Shown here piece after piece: positions 7,792 through 15,674 of a DNA stretch of 16,007 nucleotides. The notes below the pieces were generated by a model that did no database searches, had not been told where the DNA came from, and worked only from the letters and a program-made list of their open reading frames with translations. The stretch's first letter is position 1. Each line of letters begins with the position of its first letter. The translations under genes were made by a program, and so were the position numbers. Source of the stretch: CAYRJA01 sp964424455 (GTDB lineage Bacteria > Bacteroidota > Bacteroidia > Chitinophagales > UBA10324); NCBI GenBank assembly GCA_964424455.1, contig CAYRJA010000072.1, positions 1 through 16,007 on the forward strand. Reading direction: 5' to 3'.

Positions 7792-7799
7792 CAAAGATA
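7792..7799 (-). promoter_or_regulatory. Putative -7 box (TATCTTTG) for the Uma2 gene
   Basis: A perfect match to the Bacteroidota -7 consensus TAnnTTTG on the minus strand, ending four bases before the start codon. No clear -33 TTTG was found. It would give an almost leaderless mRNA. Confidence 0.45.
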
Positions 7800-7828
7800 C
7801 ATTTATACCGTAACTTTTATATTCCGTT

Positions 7829-7836
7829 TATCTTTG
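7829..7836 (+). promoter_or_regulatory. Putative -7 box (TATCTTTG) for the FAH-family gene
   Basis: A perfect TAnnTTTG match 19 bases upstream of the ATG at 7856, a spacing that suits a short-leader Bacteroidota promoter. It mirrors the box of the divergent gene, giving an 8-bp inverted repeat with a 29-bp spacer. No clear -33 element was found. Confidence 0.55.
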
Positions 7837-7855
7837 AAAAAAATTTCAATATACT

Positions 7856-8884
7856 ATGAAACTTATTTCTTACTGGCATCCTGTTGAGGAACACGACCGT
7901 CTTGCTATTATGAATGATAATTTAGTGTATGACCTTCGCGACCTTGACTGGCAGCTTCCCGATAACATGGAGTTGTTTCTCTATGCGTGGGAAGATATAT
8001 TTGAACTGGCGCTGGATTACGACCACCGTATTAAAGAAGGAGAAATTAATTCTTCAAAAGCGAAAGAACTGAGCAACATTCATCTTCTTGCTCCTGTGCC
8101 CCGCCCTACTTCCTGTCGTGATGCGTATGCATTCCGTCAGCATGTGGCAGCAGCGCGCCGCAACCGTAATGTTCCGATGATTCCTGAGTTTGACCAGTAT
8201 CCTGTTTTTTATTTTACCAATCATCAGGCGGTGCAAGGTCCGGGCGATGTAGTATGTATGCCCGATCATTTTCAGAAATTGGATTTTGAATTAGAAGCGG
8301 CAGTGGTCATAAACAGAAAAGGGAGAAACATCCGGGCAGAAGAAGCAGACTCGTACATCGGCGGTTACATGATTATGAACGACATGAGTGCGCGGGTGTT
8401 ACAGATGGAAGAAATGAAACTGAACCTCGGTCCGGCTAAAGGAAAAGATTTCTGTACGGTAATTGGCCCTGTGCTGGTTACACCGGATGAACTTGAACCT
8501 TATAAAATTCCTGCCAAACCCGGGCACACCGGAAACAATTATAATCTGGATATGAAATGTTGGGTAAACGGAAAATTAGTGTCACAGGGAAACATGGGCG
8601 ATATGGACTGGACATTTGCCGAAATCATTGAGCGGTGCGCTTACGGCGTTGACATTCATCCCGGCGATGTGATTGGTTCAGGAACGGTTGGTACAGGATG
8701 TTTCCTCGAATTAAACGGAACTGGAAAACTGAACGATCCGAACTATCAGGAACAATGGCTGCAGGAAGGAGATGTAGTAGAAATGGAAATTACCGGATTA
8801 GGAAAACTCGCTAATAAAATTGTGAAAGATGGAAGTGATTTTTCAATTCTTGCAGAGAAAAAAATTGAAGAATTGAAAGATTGA
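7856..8884 (+). CDS. Fumarylacetoacetate hydrolase family protein
   Basis: A 342-residue cytosolic enzyme of the FAH family, which hydrolyses or hydrates beta-diketo or keto acids using a bound divalent metal. The family metal ligands and base are visible: Asp89 and His96 in CRDAYAFRQHV (spaced as Asp126 and His133 in mouse FAH), Glu145 and Glu147 in FELEAAVVI, and Asp176 in MNDMSAR. KGKDF (195-199) and GSGTVGTG near the C terminus also fit. Fumarylacetoacetase of tyrosine or homogentisate breakdown is the likeliest activity, but the family is broad. The nearby flavin reductase supports an aromatic or amino-acid catabolic role. The stop codon and the last eight residues (KKIEELKD) lie in the first units of a tandem repeat, so the tail may be repeat-derived. 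A TATCTTTG box precedes the gene. Confidence 0.88.
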   Translation: MKLISYWHPVEEHDRLAIMNDNLVYDLRDLDWQLPDNMELFLYAWEDIFELALDYDHRIKEGEINSSKAKELSNIHLLAPVPRPTSCRDAYAFRQHVAAARRNRNVPMIPEFDQYPVFYFTNHQAVQGPGDVVCMPDHFQKLDFELEAAVVINRKGRNIRAEEADSYIGGYMIMNDMSARVLQMEEMKLNLGPAKGKDFCTVIGPVLVTPDELEPYKIPAKPGHTGNNYNLDMKCWVNGKLVSQGNMGDMDWTFAEIIERCAYGVDIHPGDVIGSGTVGTGCFLELNGTGKLNDPNYQEQWLQEGDVVEMEITGLGKLANKIVKDGSDFSILAEKKIEELKD

Positions 8885-8983
8885 AGAATTGAAAGATTGA
8901 AGAATTGAAAGATTGAAGAATTGAAAGATTGAAGAATTGAAAATTGAAGAATTGAAAATTGAAGAATTGAAAATTGAAGAATT
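8865..8983. repeat. Tandem repeat array, 16-bp then 15-bp units
   Basis: Four exact copies of TTGAAGAATTGAAAGA (8865-8928) are followed by three exact copies of the one-base-shorter TTGAAGAATTGAAAA (8929-8973) and a 10-base partial copy. The array starts inside the FAH-family gene and contains its stop. The exact identity of the units suggests recent slippage or expansion. Related sequence in opposite orientation lies at 9447-9475. Confidence 0.95.
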
Positions 8984-9042
8984 ATTTTTACAGAAATAAT
9001 CAACCTCTTAACCTTTCAATCATCTAATCACTCAATCTCAAA

Positions 9043-9432
9043 ATGCCAACTTATTCCAGCTTTGAAGACTTACCGGTGTGGCAACACGCTGTTGATTTGT
9101 ATGTTGAAGTTTATAAATTATGTGAGCGAACAAATCTGAAAAATGATTTTAAAATGAGAGATCAGGTGAGAGATGCTGCTTCGTCTGTTTCAAATAATAT
9201 TGCCGAAGGATTTGAATATAACAGCAATAAATCCTTTTACAATTTTCTGAGGATTGCAAAGGGGTCTGCGGGGGAAACAAGAAATCAACTGATACTTTCT
9301 TACAAAGTCGGGGTGATTGACAAAAAGGATTATGATATGATGTATCCGAGATTAATTTCTCTGTCACAAGAAATTTCAAATTTCATGGACTACCTCAAAA
9401 AGAATCCAAGAGGAAGAAAATTTGATAACTAA
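9043..9432 (+). CDS. Four-helix-bundle protein (TIGR02436, S23/IVP type)
   Basis: A 129-residue protein with the family pattern FEDLPVWQHAVDLYVEVYKL, RDQVRDAASSVSNNIAEGFE, SFYNFLRIAKGSAGETRNQL and a last helix LISLSQEISNFMDYLKK. Relatives include proteins encoded in intervening sequences of 23S rRNA genes (Leptospira, Coxiella) and the Avd accessory protein of diversity-generating retroelements, which forms a pentameric, nucleic-acid-binding barrel. The function of stand-alone copies is unknown. No reverse transcriptase or variable repeat is present here. The gene lies between the FAH-family and flavin reductase genes and is bounded on both sides by related repeats in inverted orientation (8925-8953 and 9447-9475), with more CT-rich repeat-like sequence at 9014-9040. 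That arrangement suggests it arrived as a repeat-framed passenger. Confidence 0.92.
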   Translation: MPTYSSFEDLPVWQHAVDLYVEVYKLCERTNLKNDFKMRDQVRDAASSVSNNIAEGFEYNSNKSFYNFLRIAKGSAGETRNQLILSYKVGVIDKKDYDMMYPRLISLSQEISNFMDYLKKNPRGRKFDN

Positions 9433-9446
9433 TATAATGGTCTTCT

Positions 9447-9475
9447 AATCTTTCAATTTTCAATCTTTCAATCTT
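9447..9475. repeat. Inverted copy of the repeat found at 8925-8953
   Basis: The reverse complement of 9447-9475 matches 8925-8953 at 25 of 29 positions by hand alignment; the four differences are two AG/GA swaps. The pair encloses the four-helix-bundle gene. The inner edge of this copy runs into AATCTTTG (9470-9477), one base before the next start codon, so the repeat may also supply promoter-like sequence. Confidence 0.75.
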
Positions 9476-9478
9476 TGT

Positions 9479-10390
9479 ATGCTCAAAATCAACCCCAAAG
9501 AAGTCTCCATTCCTAAGCTTCACGCTTACATGCTTGGTGCAATAGCGCCGCGACCGATTTCTTTCGCAAGTACTATTGATAAAGATGGAAATCCCAATCT
9601 TGCGCCATTCAGTTTTTTCAATGCATTCGGCTCTAATCCGCCGACTGTAATATTTTCTCCGGCTCGCAGTGTAAAAAACAACACAGTGAAAAACACAGTG
9701 GAGAATGTGCTGGAACATCCTGAGGTGGTAATCAATGTGGTGACTTATGATATGGTGCAGCAGACTTCATTGGCAAGTGTGGAGTTTCCGAAAGGAGTAA
9801 ATGAATTTGTAAAATCAGGTTTCACTCCGATACCTTCCGAGATAGTTAAACCTTTCCGTGTAAAAGAATCACCGGTTCAGATGGAATGTAAAGTGGTGGA
9901 AGTAAAACCGATGGGTAAGGAAGGCGGCGCTGCCAATCTTATTATCTGTGAAATTCTTTTGATGCACATCAATGAATCTGTTCTGGATGCAGAGGGAAGA
10001 ATTGACCAGCATAAAATTGATTTGATAGCACGCATGGGTAATAATCATTATTGCCGTGCAAGCGGAAACGCCATATTTGATGTGGAGAAACCCAAGTCTA
10101 AGCAGGCTATCGGTTTCGATAATATACCTGAGCGCATCCGTTACAGTAACATTCTTACAGGGAATAATCTCGGTCAGTTAGGAAATGTGGAAGCACTCCC
10201 TACTCCTGACGAAGTTTCATTGATGAAAAAAGATGAGCGGCTGATAGAAATTTTCCAGCGTATGCACAATGATGAAGCGTCTATGGAAATACGGCTGCAT
10301 GAGTTTGCAAAAGAACTGTTAGACGGAGGAAATGTAACAGATGCATGGAGAGTACTGATGCTTCCTGATTTTTTAGAATGGGATAAATAA
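9479..10390 (+). CDS. Flavin reductase family protein (FMN-binding split barrel)
   Basis: A 303-residue cytosolic protein. The N-terminal half is a flavin-reductase-like split barrel with KLHAYMLGAIAPRPISFAST, NLAPFSFFNAFGSNPPTVIF and SPARSVKNNTVKNT, the usual FMN-binding blocks, and EGGAANLIICEILLMHINES in the second barrel strand set. The C-terminal third is a charged helical extension found in Bacteroidota homologues. Members reduce or bind FMN and often serve monooxygenases or decarboxylases; the substrate here is unknown. Together with the FAH-family gene 0.6 kb upstream it suggests an aromatic amino-acid breakdown unit, now split by the four-helix-bundle gene. The ATG at 9479 is one base after an AATCTTTG box that belongs to a repeat, so either the leader is essentially absent or transcription comes from upstream. 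Confidence 0.88.
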   Translation: MLKINPKEVSIPKLHAYMLGAIAPRPISFASTIDKDGNPNLAPFSFFNAFGSNPPTVIFSPARSVKNNTVKNTVENVLEHPEVVINVVTYDMVQQTSLASVEFPKGVNEFVKSGFTPIPSEIVKPFRVKESPVQMECKVVEVKPMGKEGGAANLIICEILLMHINESVLDAEGRIDQHKIDLIARMGNNHYCRASGNAIFDVEKPKSKQAIGFDNIPERIRYSNILTGNNLGQLGNVEALPTPDEVSLMKKDERLIEIFQRMHNDEASMEIRLHEFAKELLDGGNVTDAWRVLMLPDFLEWDK

Positions 10391-10427
10391 AAATCCAACA
10401 CCTCTGTAAAGAGATATAAAGAGCAAT

Positions 10428-10435
10428 TACCTTTG
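10428..10435 (+). promoter_or_regulatory. Putative -7 box (TACCTTTG) for lysS
   Basis: A perfect TAnnTTTG match 15 bases before the chosen ATG at 10451. It overlaps the in-frame TTG at 10433, which argues against that TTG as the start. No good -33 element was seen. Confidence 0.5.
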
Positions 10436-10450
10436 CCAAAAAATATTTTA

Positions 10451-11965
10451 ATGCAGCTAAGTGAACATGAAGTATTGCGCCGCCAGTCAATGGAGGAACT
10501 GAGAAAAGCAGGAGTGAATCCATATCCTGCGGAGCGTTTTGAAATCAATGACAACAGTAAAAACATTTTACAATCATTTGACAGTAACCCTGACAGCTAT
10601 AACGGAAAAACGGTTTCCATAGCAGGAAGAATTATGGGCAAACGCGAAATGGGCAAAGCATCCTTTTGTGTACTGCAGGATTCTGTTGGGAAAATTCAGT
10701 TGTACATACGCCGCGATGATATTTGTCCGGGAGAAGATAAATCGCTGTATGATGTGGTATTCAAAAAACTTTTGGACCTCGGTGATTTTATCGGTGTAAC
10801 AGGTTTTGTGTTTCGCACCAAGATGGGAGAAATTTCCATTCATGTTCAATCGCTAAAACTGTTAAGCAAATCACTGAAACCTCTGCCGGTAGTAAAAGAA
10901 AAGGAAGGTGAAACCTTTGATGCTGTAACAGATCCCGAACTTCGTTATCGTCAGCGGTATGTTGACCTGAACATTAATCAGCAATCAAAAGAAGTATTTA
11001 TCAAACGCAGTAAGTTGGTCAGCTCGATGAGAGATTTTCTTACTGCAAAAGGATACATAGAAGTAGAAACTCCGATTCTGCAGCCATTGTACGGCGGCGC
11101 TGCAGCCCGTCCGTTTAAAACACACCACAACACCCTCGATATGACTTTGTACTTGCGTATTGCAAACGAGTTGTACCTGAAGCGGCTGATTGTCGGCGGC
11201 TTCGATGGCGTGTTTGAGTTCTCCAAAGATTTCCGCAATGAAGGGATGGACAGGTTTCATAATCCTGAGTTCACTCAGATGGAACTGTATGTGGCATACA
11301 CCGATTACGAGTGGATGATGAACCTTGTGGAAGAAATGGTGGAGAAGATTGCAATGGATTTGCACGGAACCACTGAAGTGAAAGTGGGCGAGCATCTTAT
11401 CAATTTTAAAAGACCATGGAAACGCTTCACCATGTTTGAAGCTATTCAGCATTTTACCGGAGAAGATATTTCTCAGATGGATGAAAAGCAGTTACGCGAA
11501 GTAGCCGTAAAACTTCATGTTCCTCTTGATCCGGCTATGGCTAAGGGTAAAATAATTGATGAAATTTTTGGAGAGAAGTGTGAGCCGAATTTGATTCAAC
11601 CAACTTTCATAACCGATTATCCTGTGGAAATGTCGCCGCTTGCCAAGAAGCACCGCAGTAAACCCGGATTGGTAGAACGGTTTGAAGCTATCTGTAACAG
11701 TAAAGAAATTTGTAATTCTTTTTCTGAGCTAAACGACCCGATTGACCAGCGCAGACGTTTTGAAGAACAGCTTGAATTGGGTAAACGCGGTGATGAAGAA
11801 GCCATGGTGCTTGATGAAGATTTTCTGCGCGCGCTGGAATACGGAATGCCGCCAACTTCAGGTTTGGGTATCGGTATTGACCGTCTTACCATGATAATGA
11901 CGAACAGTCCCACCATTCAGGATGTTATCTTTTTCCCGCAGATGCGACCTGAAAAAATGGATTAA
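10451..11965 (+). CDS. lysS: Lysine--tRNA ligase, class II
   Basis: Attaches lysine to tRNA-Lys in two ATP-dependent steps in the cytosol. An N-terminal OB-fold anticodon-binding domain (VSIAGRIMGKREMGKASFCV, then QDSVGKIQLYI, about residues 55-86) is followed by the class II catalytic core. Motif 1 is FLTAKGYIEVETPILQP, motif 2 is FRNEGMDRFHNPEFTQMELY (from residue 261) and motif 3 is GLGIGIDRL (471-479, Arg478). The ATG at 10451 gives 504 residues, standard for bacterial LysRS, and begins at the typical LSEHEVLRRQSMEELRKAG. An upstream in-frame TTG (10433) would add six residues and lies in a promoter-like box, so I rejected it. The gene is complete with no missing motif. The start of the next gene lies 68 bases downstream. 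Confidence 0.97.
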   Translation: MQLSEHEVLRRQSMEELRKAGVNPYPAERFEINDNSKNILQSFDSNPDSYNGKTVSIAGRIMGKREMGKASFCVLQDSVGKIQLYIRRDDICPGEDKSLYDVVFKKLLDLGDFIGVTGFVFRTKMGEISIHVQSLKLLSKSLKPLPVVKEKEGETFDAVTDPELRYRQRYVDLNINQQSKEVFIKRSKLVSSMRDFLTAKGYIEVETPILQPLYGGAAARPFKTHHNTLDMTLYLRIANELYLKRLIVGGFDGVFEFSKDFRNEGMDRFHNPEFTQMELYVAYTDYEWMMNLVEEMVEKIAMDLHGTTEVKVGEHLINFKRPWKRFTMFEAIQHFTGEDISQMDEKQLREVAVKLHVPLDPAMAKGKIIDEIFGEKCEPNLIQPTFITDYPVEMSPLAKKHRSKPGLVERFEAICNSKEICNSFSELNDPIDQRRRFEEQLELGKRGDEEAMVLDEDFLRALEYGMPPTSGLGIGIDRLTMIMTNSPTIQDVIFFPQMRPEKMD

Positions 11966-12033
11966 CAGATTCACCTGTTGATTGTGGATTGAATTTTCTT
12001 TGGCTTGGAGAAAAGTGGCTCATATTTACAGCC

Positions 12034-13689
12034 ATGAAAAGTATCTCTCTTTTATTTATCTGCTTCGTTTGCTGGCTAAGTGTTTCTGCACAAATAAACG
12101 AAGTGCCTTACGATTCCGACAGCACTTTTTACAGAGTGGATTTGGCGCTGAAACAACCACAGAAAGTTTTCTATCTCTTTCTTGAATATGATTCGCTTGA
12201 AATGCTGCCGGATAATTTCAGCCAGTTGAATCATCTGCGTGGAATTACATTTCGCCACTGCCAACGGGTAAATTGGGAACAGGCATTTAAAGAGTTGGCA
12301 AAGATTCCTACTTTGGAATATCTGGAAATAAGTATTTGCGGCTTACAAAAACTTCCTGCCAGTATTGGTTCGCTCAAACAAATTCAATCCCTTAATCTGA
12401 AAATAAATTCACTCACTACCCTTCCCGCAGAAATTGATGGATGCAAAAAACTCAAACGCATAGACCTTCCATATAATACCAAATTGGATTTGAAGGATTT
12501 GTTTTCTAATCTGCGCTATGTGGAATCGCTGGAGCAACTGAACATTTCGGGCAATCAGTTTTTTGTTCTGCCTGAAAGCATAAGTGAGTTGGTTACACTA
12601 AAACATCTTGACATCAGTTCCAATTATTTTATTTCCCTGCCGGGTGGTCTTTCTTATCTGACTCATCTTGAATCGCTCGACTTGCACAACAATCCGAATA
12701 TTGATTTGAAAAATTTCTTTTTAAAAGCGGATATGCTTACCCAACTAAAATATATCAATATTGCCTCCTGCGAACTGGTAAAACTTCCTGAGACTATCGG
12801 AAACCTGAAAAGTGTTACAGCTCTTGATCTTAGCGCAAATGCACTTACTGAAATTCCTTCTTCTCTCGGAAAACTTACCTTGTTGGAGAATCTGAATCTC
12901 GGAACAGATGCAATGGGGTCGGCAAAAAACAAGATTGTAAAATTTCCTGCTGCTCTTTCTGCATTAGTGAATCTGAAAGTATTAAATCTGAGTGGAATTA
13001 CTTTAGTTGAACTGCCTGCTGCAATCAAAGGAATGACCCGGTTGGAAACTTTGAATGTGAACTGGTGTGGATTAGCAAAACTGAATGATGTGCTAAATGG
13101 CTGCACTTCACTTCAACAATTATATGCTTCACACAACTACTTTCAATCGCTGCCCGATTGGATGGGTGATTTGAAAAATCTGAAGGTGTTGGAATTAGAT
13201 GGTAATTATTTCCCAAACATGGAATCTATGCCTCACCTCCGGCTGCTACCTGAGTCTATTGGTAAACTATCTAATCTGGAAGTGTTGTCGCTGAATGACC
13301 AAATGGTAAAAAAACTGCCTGACTCATTCGCTCAACTTACTCAACTGAAAACACTGAATCTAAGGAACAACGCTCTTACGGAACTGCCGGCGAATTTCAA
13401 CCAACTCTCTTCATTAACTTCTCTTGATTTAAAAGCCAACCTTTTAATTAAGATGCCTTCCTCGTTTTCTCAATTGAAAAATCTGAAATCACTCGACATC
13501 AGTTTTAACAGTAAGCTTGATATGGCTTCGGTGTTACAGTCATTAAACGGAATGACTCAGTTGAAAACTCTTGATGTAAGTTATATTCCGTTCACCACTT
13601 CCCAGATTACTGAATTAAAAAAGGCGCTGGCTAATACCGCTGTTACAGCTAAAGATATTTATCAGATTCCTCAGCCGGGCGAAAACTGA
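12034..13689 (+). CDS. Exported leucine-rich-repeat protein
   Basis: A 551-residue protein with a signal peptide (MKSISLLFICFVCWLSVSA, cleavage likely before Gln-Ile-Asn). An in-frame TTG 45 bases upstream would spoil the signal and was rejected. After a short unique region come about seventeen leucine-rich repeats of the 23-residue LPxxIxxLxxLxxLxLxxN type, to roughly residue 530. Longer variant repeats with a VNWEQAF, LDLKDLF or IDLKNFF core occur at exactly 72-residue spacing in the first half, and a diverged one (LDMASVL) lies near the end. There is no lipobox cysteine at the signal cleavage site, transmembrane anchor or T9SS tail at the C terminus, which ends in TAVTAKDIYQIPQPGEN. The product is probably periplasmic or secreted, and a protein-binding role is likely from the fold. 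The partner is unknown. It is convergent with the phosphatase gene, 30 bases apart. Confidence 0.88.
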   Translation: MKSISLLFICFVCWLSVSAQINEVPYDSDSTFYRVDLALKQPQKVFYLFLEYDSLEMLPDNFSQLNHLRGITFRHCQRVNWEQAFKELAKIPTLEYLEISICGLQKLPASIGSLKQIQSLNLKINSLTTLPAEIDGCKKLKRIDLPYNTKLDLKDLFSNLRYVESLEQLNISGNQFFVLPESISELVTLKHLDISSNYFISLPGGLSYLTHLESLDLHNNPNIDLKNFFLKADMLTQLKYINIASCELVKLPETIGNLKSVTALDLSANALTEIPSSLGKLTLLENLNLGTDAMGSAKNKIVKFPAALSALVNLKVLNLSGITLVELPAAIKGMTRLETLNVNWCGLAKLNDVLNGCTSLQQLYASHNYFQSLPDWMGDLKNLKVLELDGNYFPNMESMPHLRLLPESIGKLSNLEVLSLNDQMVKKLPDSFAQLTQLKTLNLRNNALTELPANFNQLSSLTSLDLKANLLIKMPSSFSQLKNLKSLDISFNSKLDMASVLQSLNGMTQLKTLDVSYIPFTTSQITELKKALANTAVTAKDIYQIPQPGEN

Positions 13690-13719
13690 TTCTGTTTAGT
13701 TTGACTTGTTTGTTCTTTG

Positions 13720-14196
13720 TTACAGCGAATGATAAGCGCCCGCTATTGCCTTTTTAATAATCTCATTGCAAACTTTATCAATCAGTTCAAACACCGGTTG
13801 AAATCCTGCTTCTGTGCCATACCACGGGTCTGGCACAGAAAGATTCTTACCCGGATTAATTTCATCCATAAACAAACGAATCTTATCTGGGTAATCTCTC
13901 TTTAAATTCCTGTATAGAATTTCTCTTCTCACATCAGTTGCCATTGCATAAATAATATCATAGTACTCAAAATCTTTATCACTCAACTGCCTTGCGATGT
14001 GACCGGAAATATCAATGCCGTTCTGTGCTGCAATCTTTACTGCACGCCGGTCAGCGCCTTCGCCTACATGATAATTTTCTGTTCCTGCAGAATCCACTTT
14101 CCACTTTAAGCCGGATACTGTAACTTTTTCTTTCATTATTCCTTCAGCCATCGGTGAGCGGCAGATATTACCCAAACAAACCATCAGTAACTTCAT
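13720..14196 (-). CDS. Low-molecular-weight protein-tyrosine phosphatase
   Basis: A 158-residue cytosolic phosphatase that cleaves phosphotyrosine. The P-loop CLGNICRS gives the CX5R(S) motif (nucleophile Cys7, Arg13) at the very N terminus, as in all LMW-PTPs. The general acid is Asp123 in VPDPWYG. GADRRAVKIAAQNGIDISGHIARQL and YAMATDVRREI are further family blocks. The ATG at 14194-14196 is chosen because the P-loop normally follows within about ten residues; the frame stays open upstream to 14277, but that extension would be abnormal. Arsenate reductase (ArsC, thioredoxin type) shares the fold but has a different active-site arrangement and lacks DPWYG. It is convergent with the LRR gene and divergent from mnmE. 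No capsule or kinase genes are nearby to suggest a substrate. Confidence 0.93.
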   Translation of the reverse strand: MKLLMVCLGNICRSPMAEGIMKEKVTVSGLKWKVDSAGTENYHVGEGADRRAVKIAAQNGIDISGHIARQLSDKDFEYYDIIYAMATDVRREILYRNLKRDYPDKIRLFMDEINPGKNLSVPDPWYGTEAGFQPVFELIDKVCNEIIKKAIAGAYHSL

Positions 14197-14203
14197 AACT
14201 TTG
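14196..14203 (+). promoter_or_regulatory. Putative -7 box (TAACTTTG) facing mnmE
   Basis: A perfect TAnnTTTG match on the plus strand, overlapping the complement of the phosphatase start codon by one base. It would give mnmE a leader of about 70 bases. No clear -33 element was found, so the call is tentative. Confidence 0.35.
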
Positions 14204-14216
14204 CGTTTTAAAAATG

Positions 14217-14224
14217 TAAAGTTA
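14217..14224 (-). promoter_or_regulatory. Putative -7 box (TAACTTTA) for the phosphatase gene
   Basis: Matches TAnnTTTG except for the last base, on the minus strand, 20 bases before the start codon. It is back to back with the plus-strand box at 14196-14203. Confidence 0.35.
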
Positions 14225-14276
14225 ATGAATGAGTTACCGGCTGTTCTTTTGTTTTCAATTATTCCCCTCTTGACCA

Positions 14277-15641
14277 ATGATTAACAGAGATACCATTGTA
14301 GCGCTTTCCACTGCTCCGGGTGCAGGAGCTATTGCCGTCATCCGGTTGTCAGGCGTTGATGCTATTACCATCTGTAACAAAATTTTCTCAGGAAAAGATT
14401 TAACAAAGCAGCAGTCGCATACTGTTCACTTTGGAAAAATAAAAGAAGAAGCTCGCGATATTGATGATGTAGTTGTAACACTTTTCAAAGCGCCCCGCTC
14501 TTATACCAAAGAAGATGTAGTTGAAATTTCCTGTCATGGTTCGCACTATATCATTCAGCAAATTATTCAACTGCTGATAAAGCACGGAGCCAGACCGGCA
14601 AAAGCCGGAGAGTTTACGCTGCGTGCGTTTCTCAATGGAAGAATGGATTTGTCACAGGCAGAAGCAGTAGCTGATTTAATTGCTTCCGATTCAGCCGTTG
14701 CACACGATTTAGCCATACGGCAAATGCGCGGCGGTTTTTCAAATAAAATAAAGAAGCTGAGAGAAGAACTGATTCACTTCGCTTCACTGATAGAACTGGA
14801 ATTGGATTTCAGCGAAGAAGATGTTGAATTTGCCAACCGCGAAGAACTCAAGCAACTGATTAAAGAAATAAAATCAGAAATAAAACAACTGCAATCCTCT
14901 TTTGAATTGGGGAATGTGTTGAAGAATGGAGTGAACACTGTTATTGCCGGTCGTCCGAATGCAGGAAAATCAACCCTGCTGAATGTGCTGCTGAATGAGG
15001 AGCGGGCTATCGTTTCTGAAATCCCGGGTACAACCCGCGATGCCATTGAAGAAGTGCTGAATATTGATGGGATCCGTTTCCGGTTTGTTGATACTGCCGG
15101 CATTCGCAAGACAGAAGATGTGATTGAGAAAACGGGAGTGGAAATTACGATGGGGAAGATAAAGCAAAGCGCCATTGTCATTTACTTGTTTGATGCAAGT
15201 ACGGCATCTGTAGAAGAAGTAAAAGAGGATATTGAAAAACTTAAACTCTCTTCTGTCCCGTCACTGATTGTTGCCAACAAAACTGATGTTACAGATGAAC
15301 AATCAGTGAAAGAAAAGTTCGGAAACATTGCCTCATTATTCATCTCTGCGAAAAATCAATCTCATATTGATGAATTGAAAAGTCGCCTTCTTGCTTTAGT
15401 ATTAAACAGAAAAGTAAAAACGGGTGATACAGTTATTTCCAACATCCGGCATTATGATATTTTAATAAATACCGAAAAGGCGCTGACCGATGCAGAGAAA
15501 GGTTTAGCAGAAAATCTTTCAAAAGAATTAATCGCACTTGATATTAAACAAGCGCTGAACTACCTCGGAGAAGTAACAGGAACGATAACTACGGACAATA
15601 TTTTGGAAAACATATTCAGCCGTTTTTGTATCGGAAAGTAA
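14277..15641 (+). CDS. mnmE: tRNA uridine-5-carboxymethylaminomethyl synthesis GTPase MnmE
   Basis: With MnmG it modifies the wobble uridine (cmnm5U34) of certain tRNAs, using tetrahydrofolate-bound one-carbon units and GTP hydrolysis. The N-terminal tetrahydrofolate-binding domain starts with DTIVALSTAPGAGAIAVIRLSG in standard form. A helical domain encloses the G domain: GRPNAGKS (225-232), PGTTRDA, DTAG (272-275) and NKTD (334-337). The helical C terminus ends in FCIGK with catalytic Cys451, the exact position it has in the 454-residue E. coli protein, which is the same length. The ATG at 14277 is the standard family start. The gene is complete and expected to act in the cytosol. It diverges from the phosphatase gene, with 80 bases between them. 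No mnmG or rnpA/yidC neighbours are seen, so the classic gene order of some other bacteria is absent. Confidence 0.97.
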   Translation: MINRDTIVALSTAPGAGAIAVIRLSGVDAITICNKIFSGKDLTKQQSHTVHFGKIKEEARDIDDVVVTLFKAPRSYTKEDVVEISCHGSHYIIQQIIQLLIKHGARPAKAGEFTLRAFLNGRMDLSQAEAVADLIASDSAVAHDLAIRQMRGGFSNKIKKLREELIHFASLIELELDFSEEDVEFANREELKQLIKEIKSEIKQLQSSFELGNVLKNGVNTVIAGRPNAGKSTLLNVLLNEERAIVSEIPGTTRDAIEEVLNIDGIRFRFVDTAGIRKTEDVIEKTGVEITMGKIKQSAIVIYLFDASTASVEEVKEDIEKLKLSSVPSLIVANKTDVTDEQSVKEKFGNIASLFISAKNQSHIDELKSRLLALVLNRKVKTGDTVISNIRHYDILINTEKALTDAEKGLAENLSKELIALDIKQALNYLGEVTGTITTDNILENIFSRFCIGK

Positions 15642-15674
15642 CCACAACACAGTATTAAGTCTTAATCAACGTGC

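Noticed and set aside
8865..8983. CRISPR array
   Set aside because: The units are 15-16 bp and directly adjacent with no variable spacers, and no cas genes are present.
9043..9432. Diversity-generating retroelement, with the four-helix bundle as Avd
   Set aside because: No reverse transcriptase, template repeat or variable repeat is visible in the window.
14197..14277. N-terminal extension of the phosphatase (27 residues)
   Set aside because: LMW-PTPs place the CX5R loop within the first dozen or so residues; the extension runs through the intergenic region and over the mnmE start codon.
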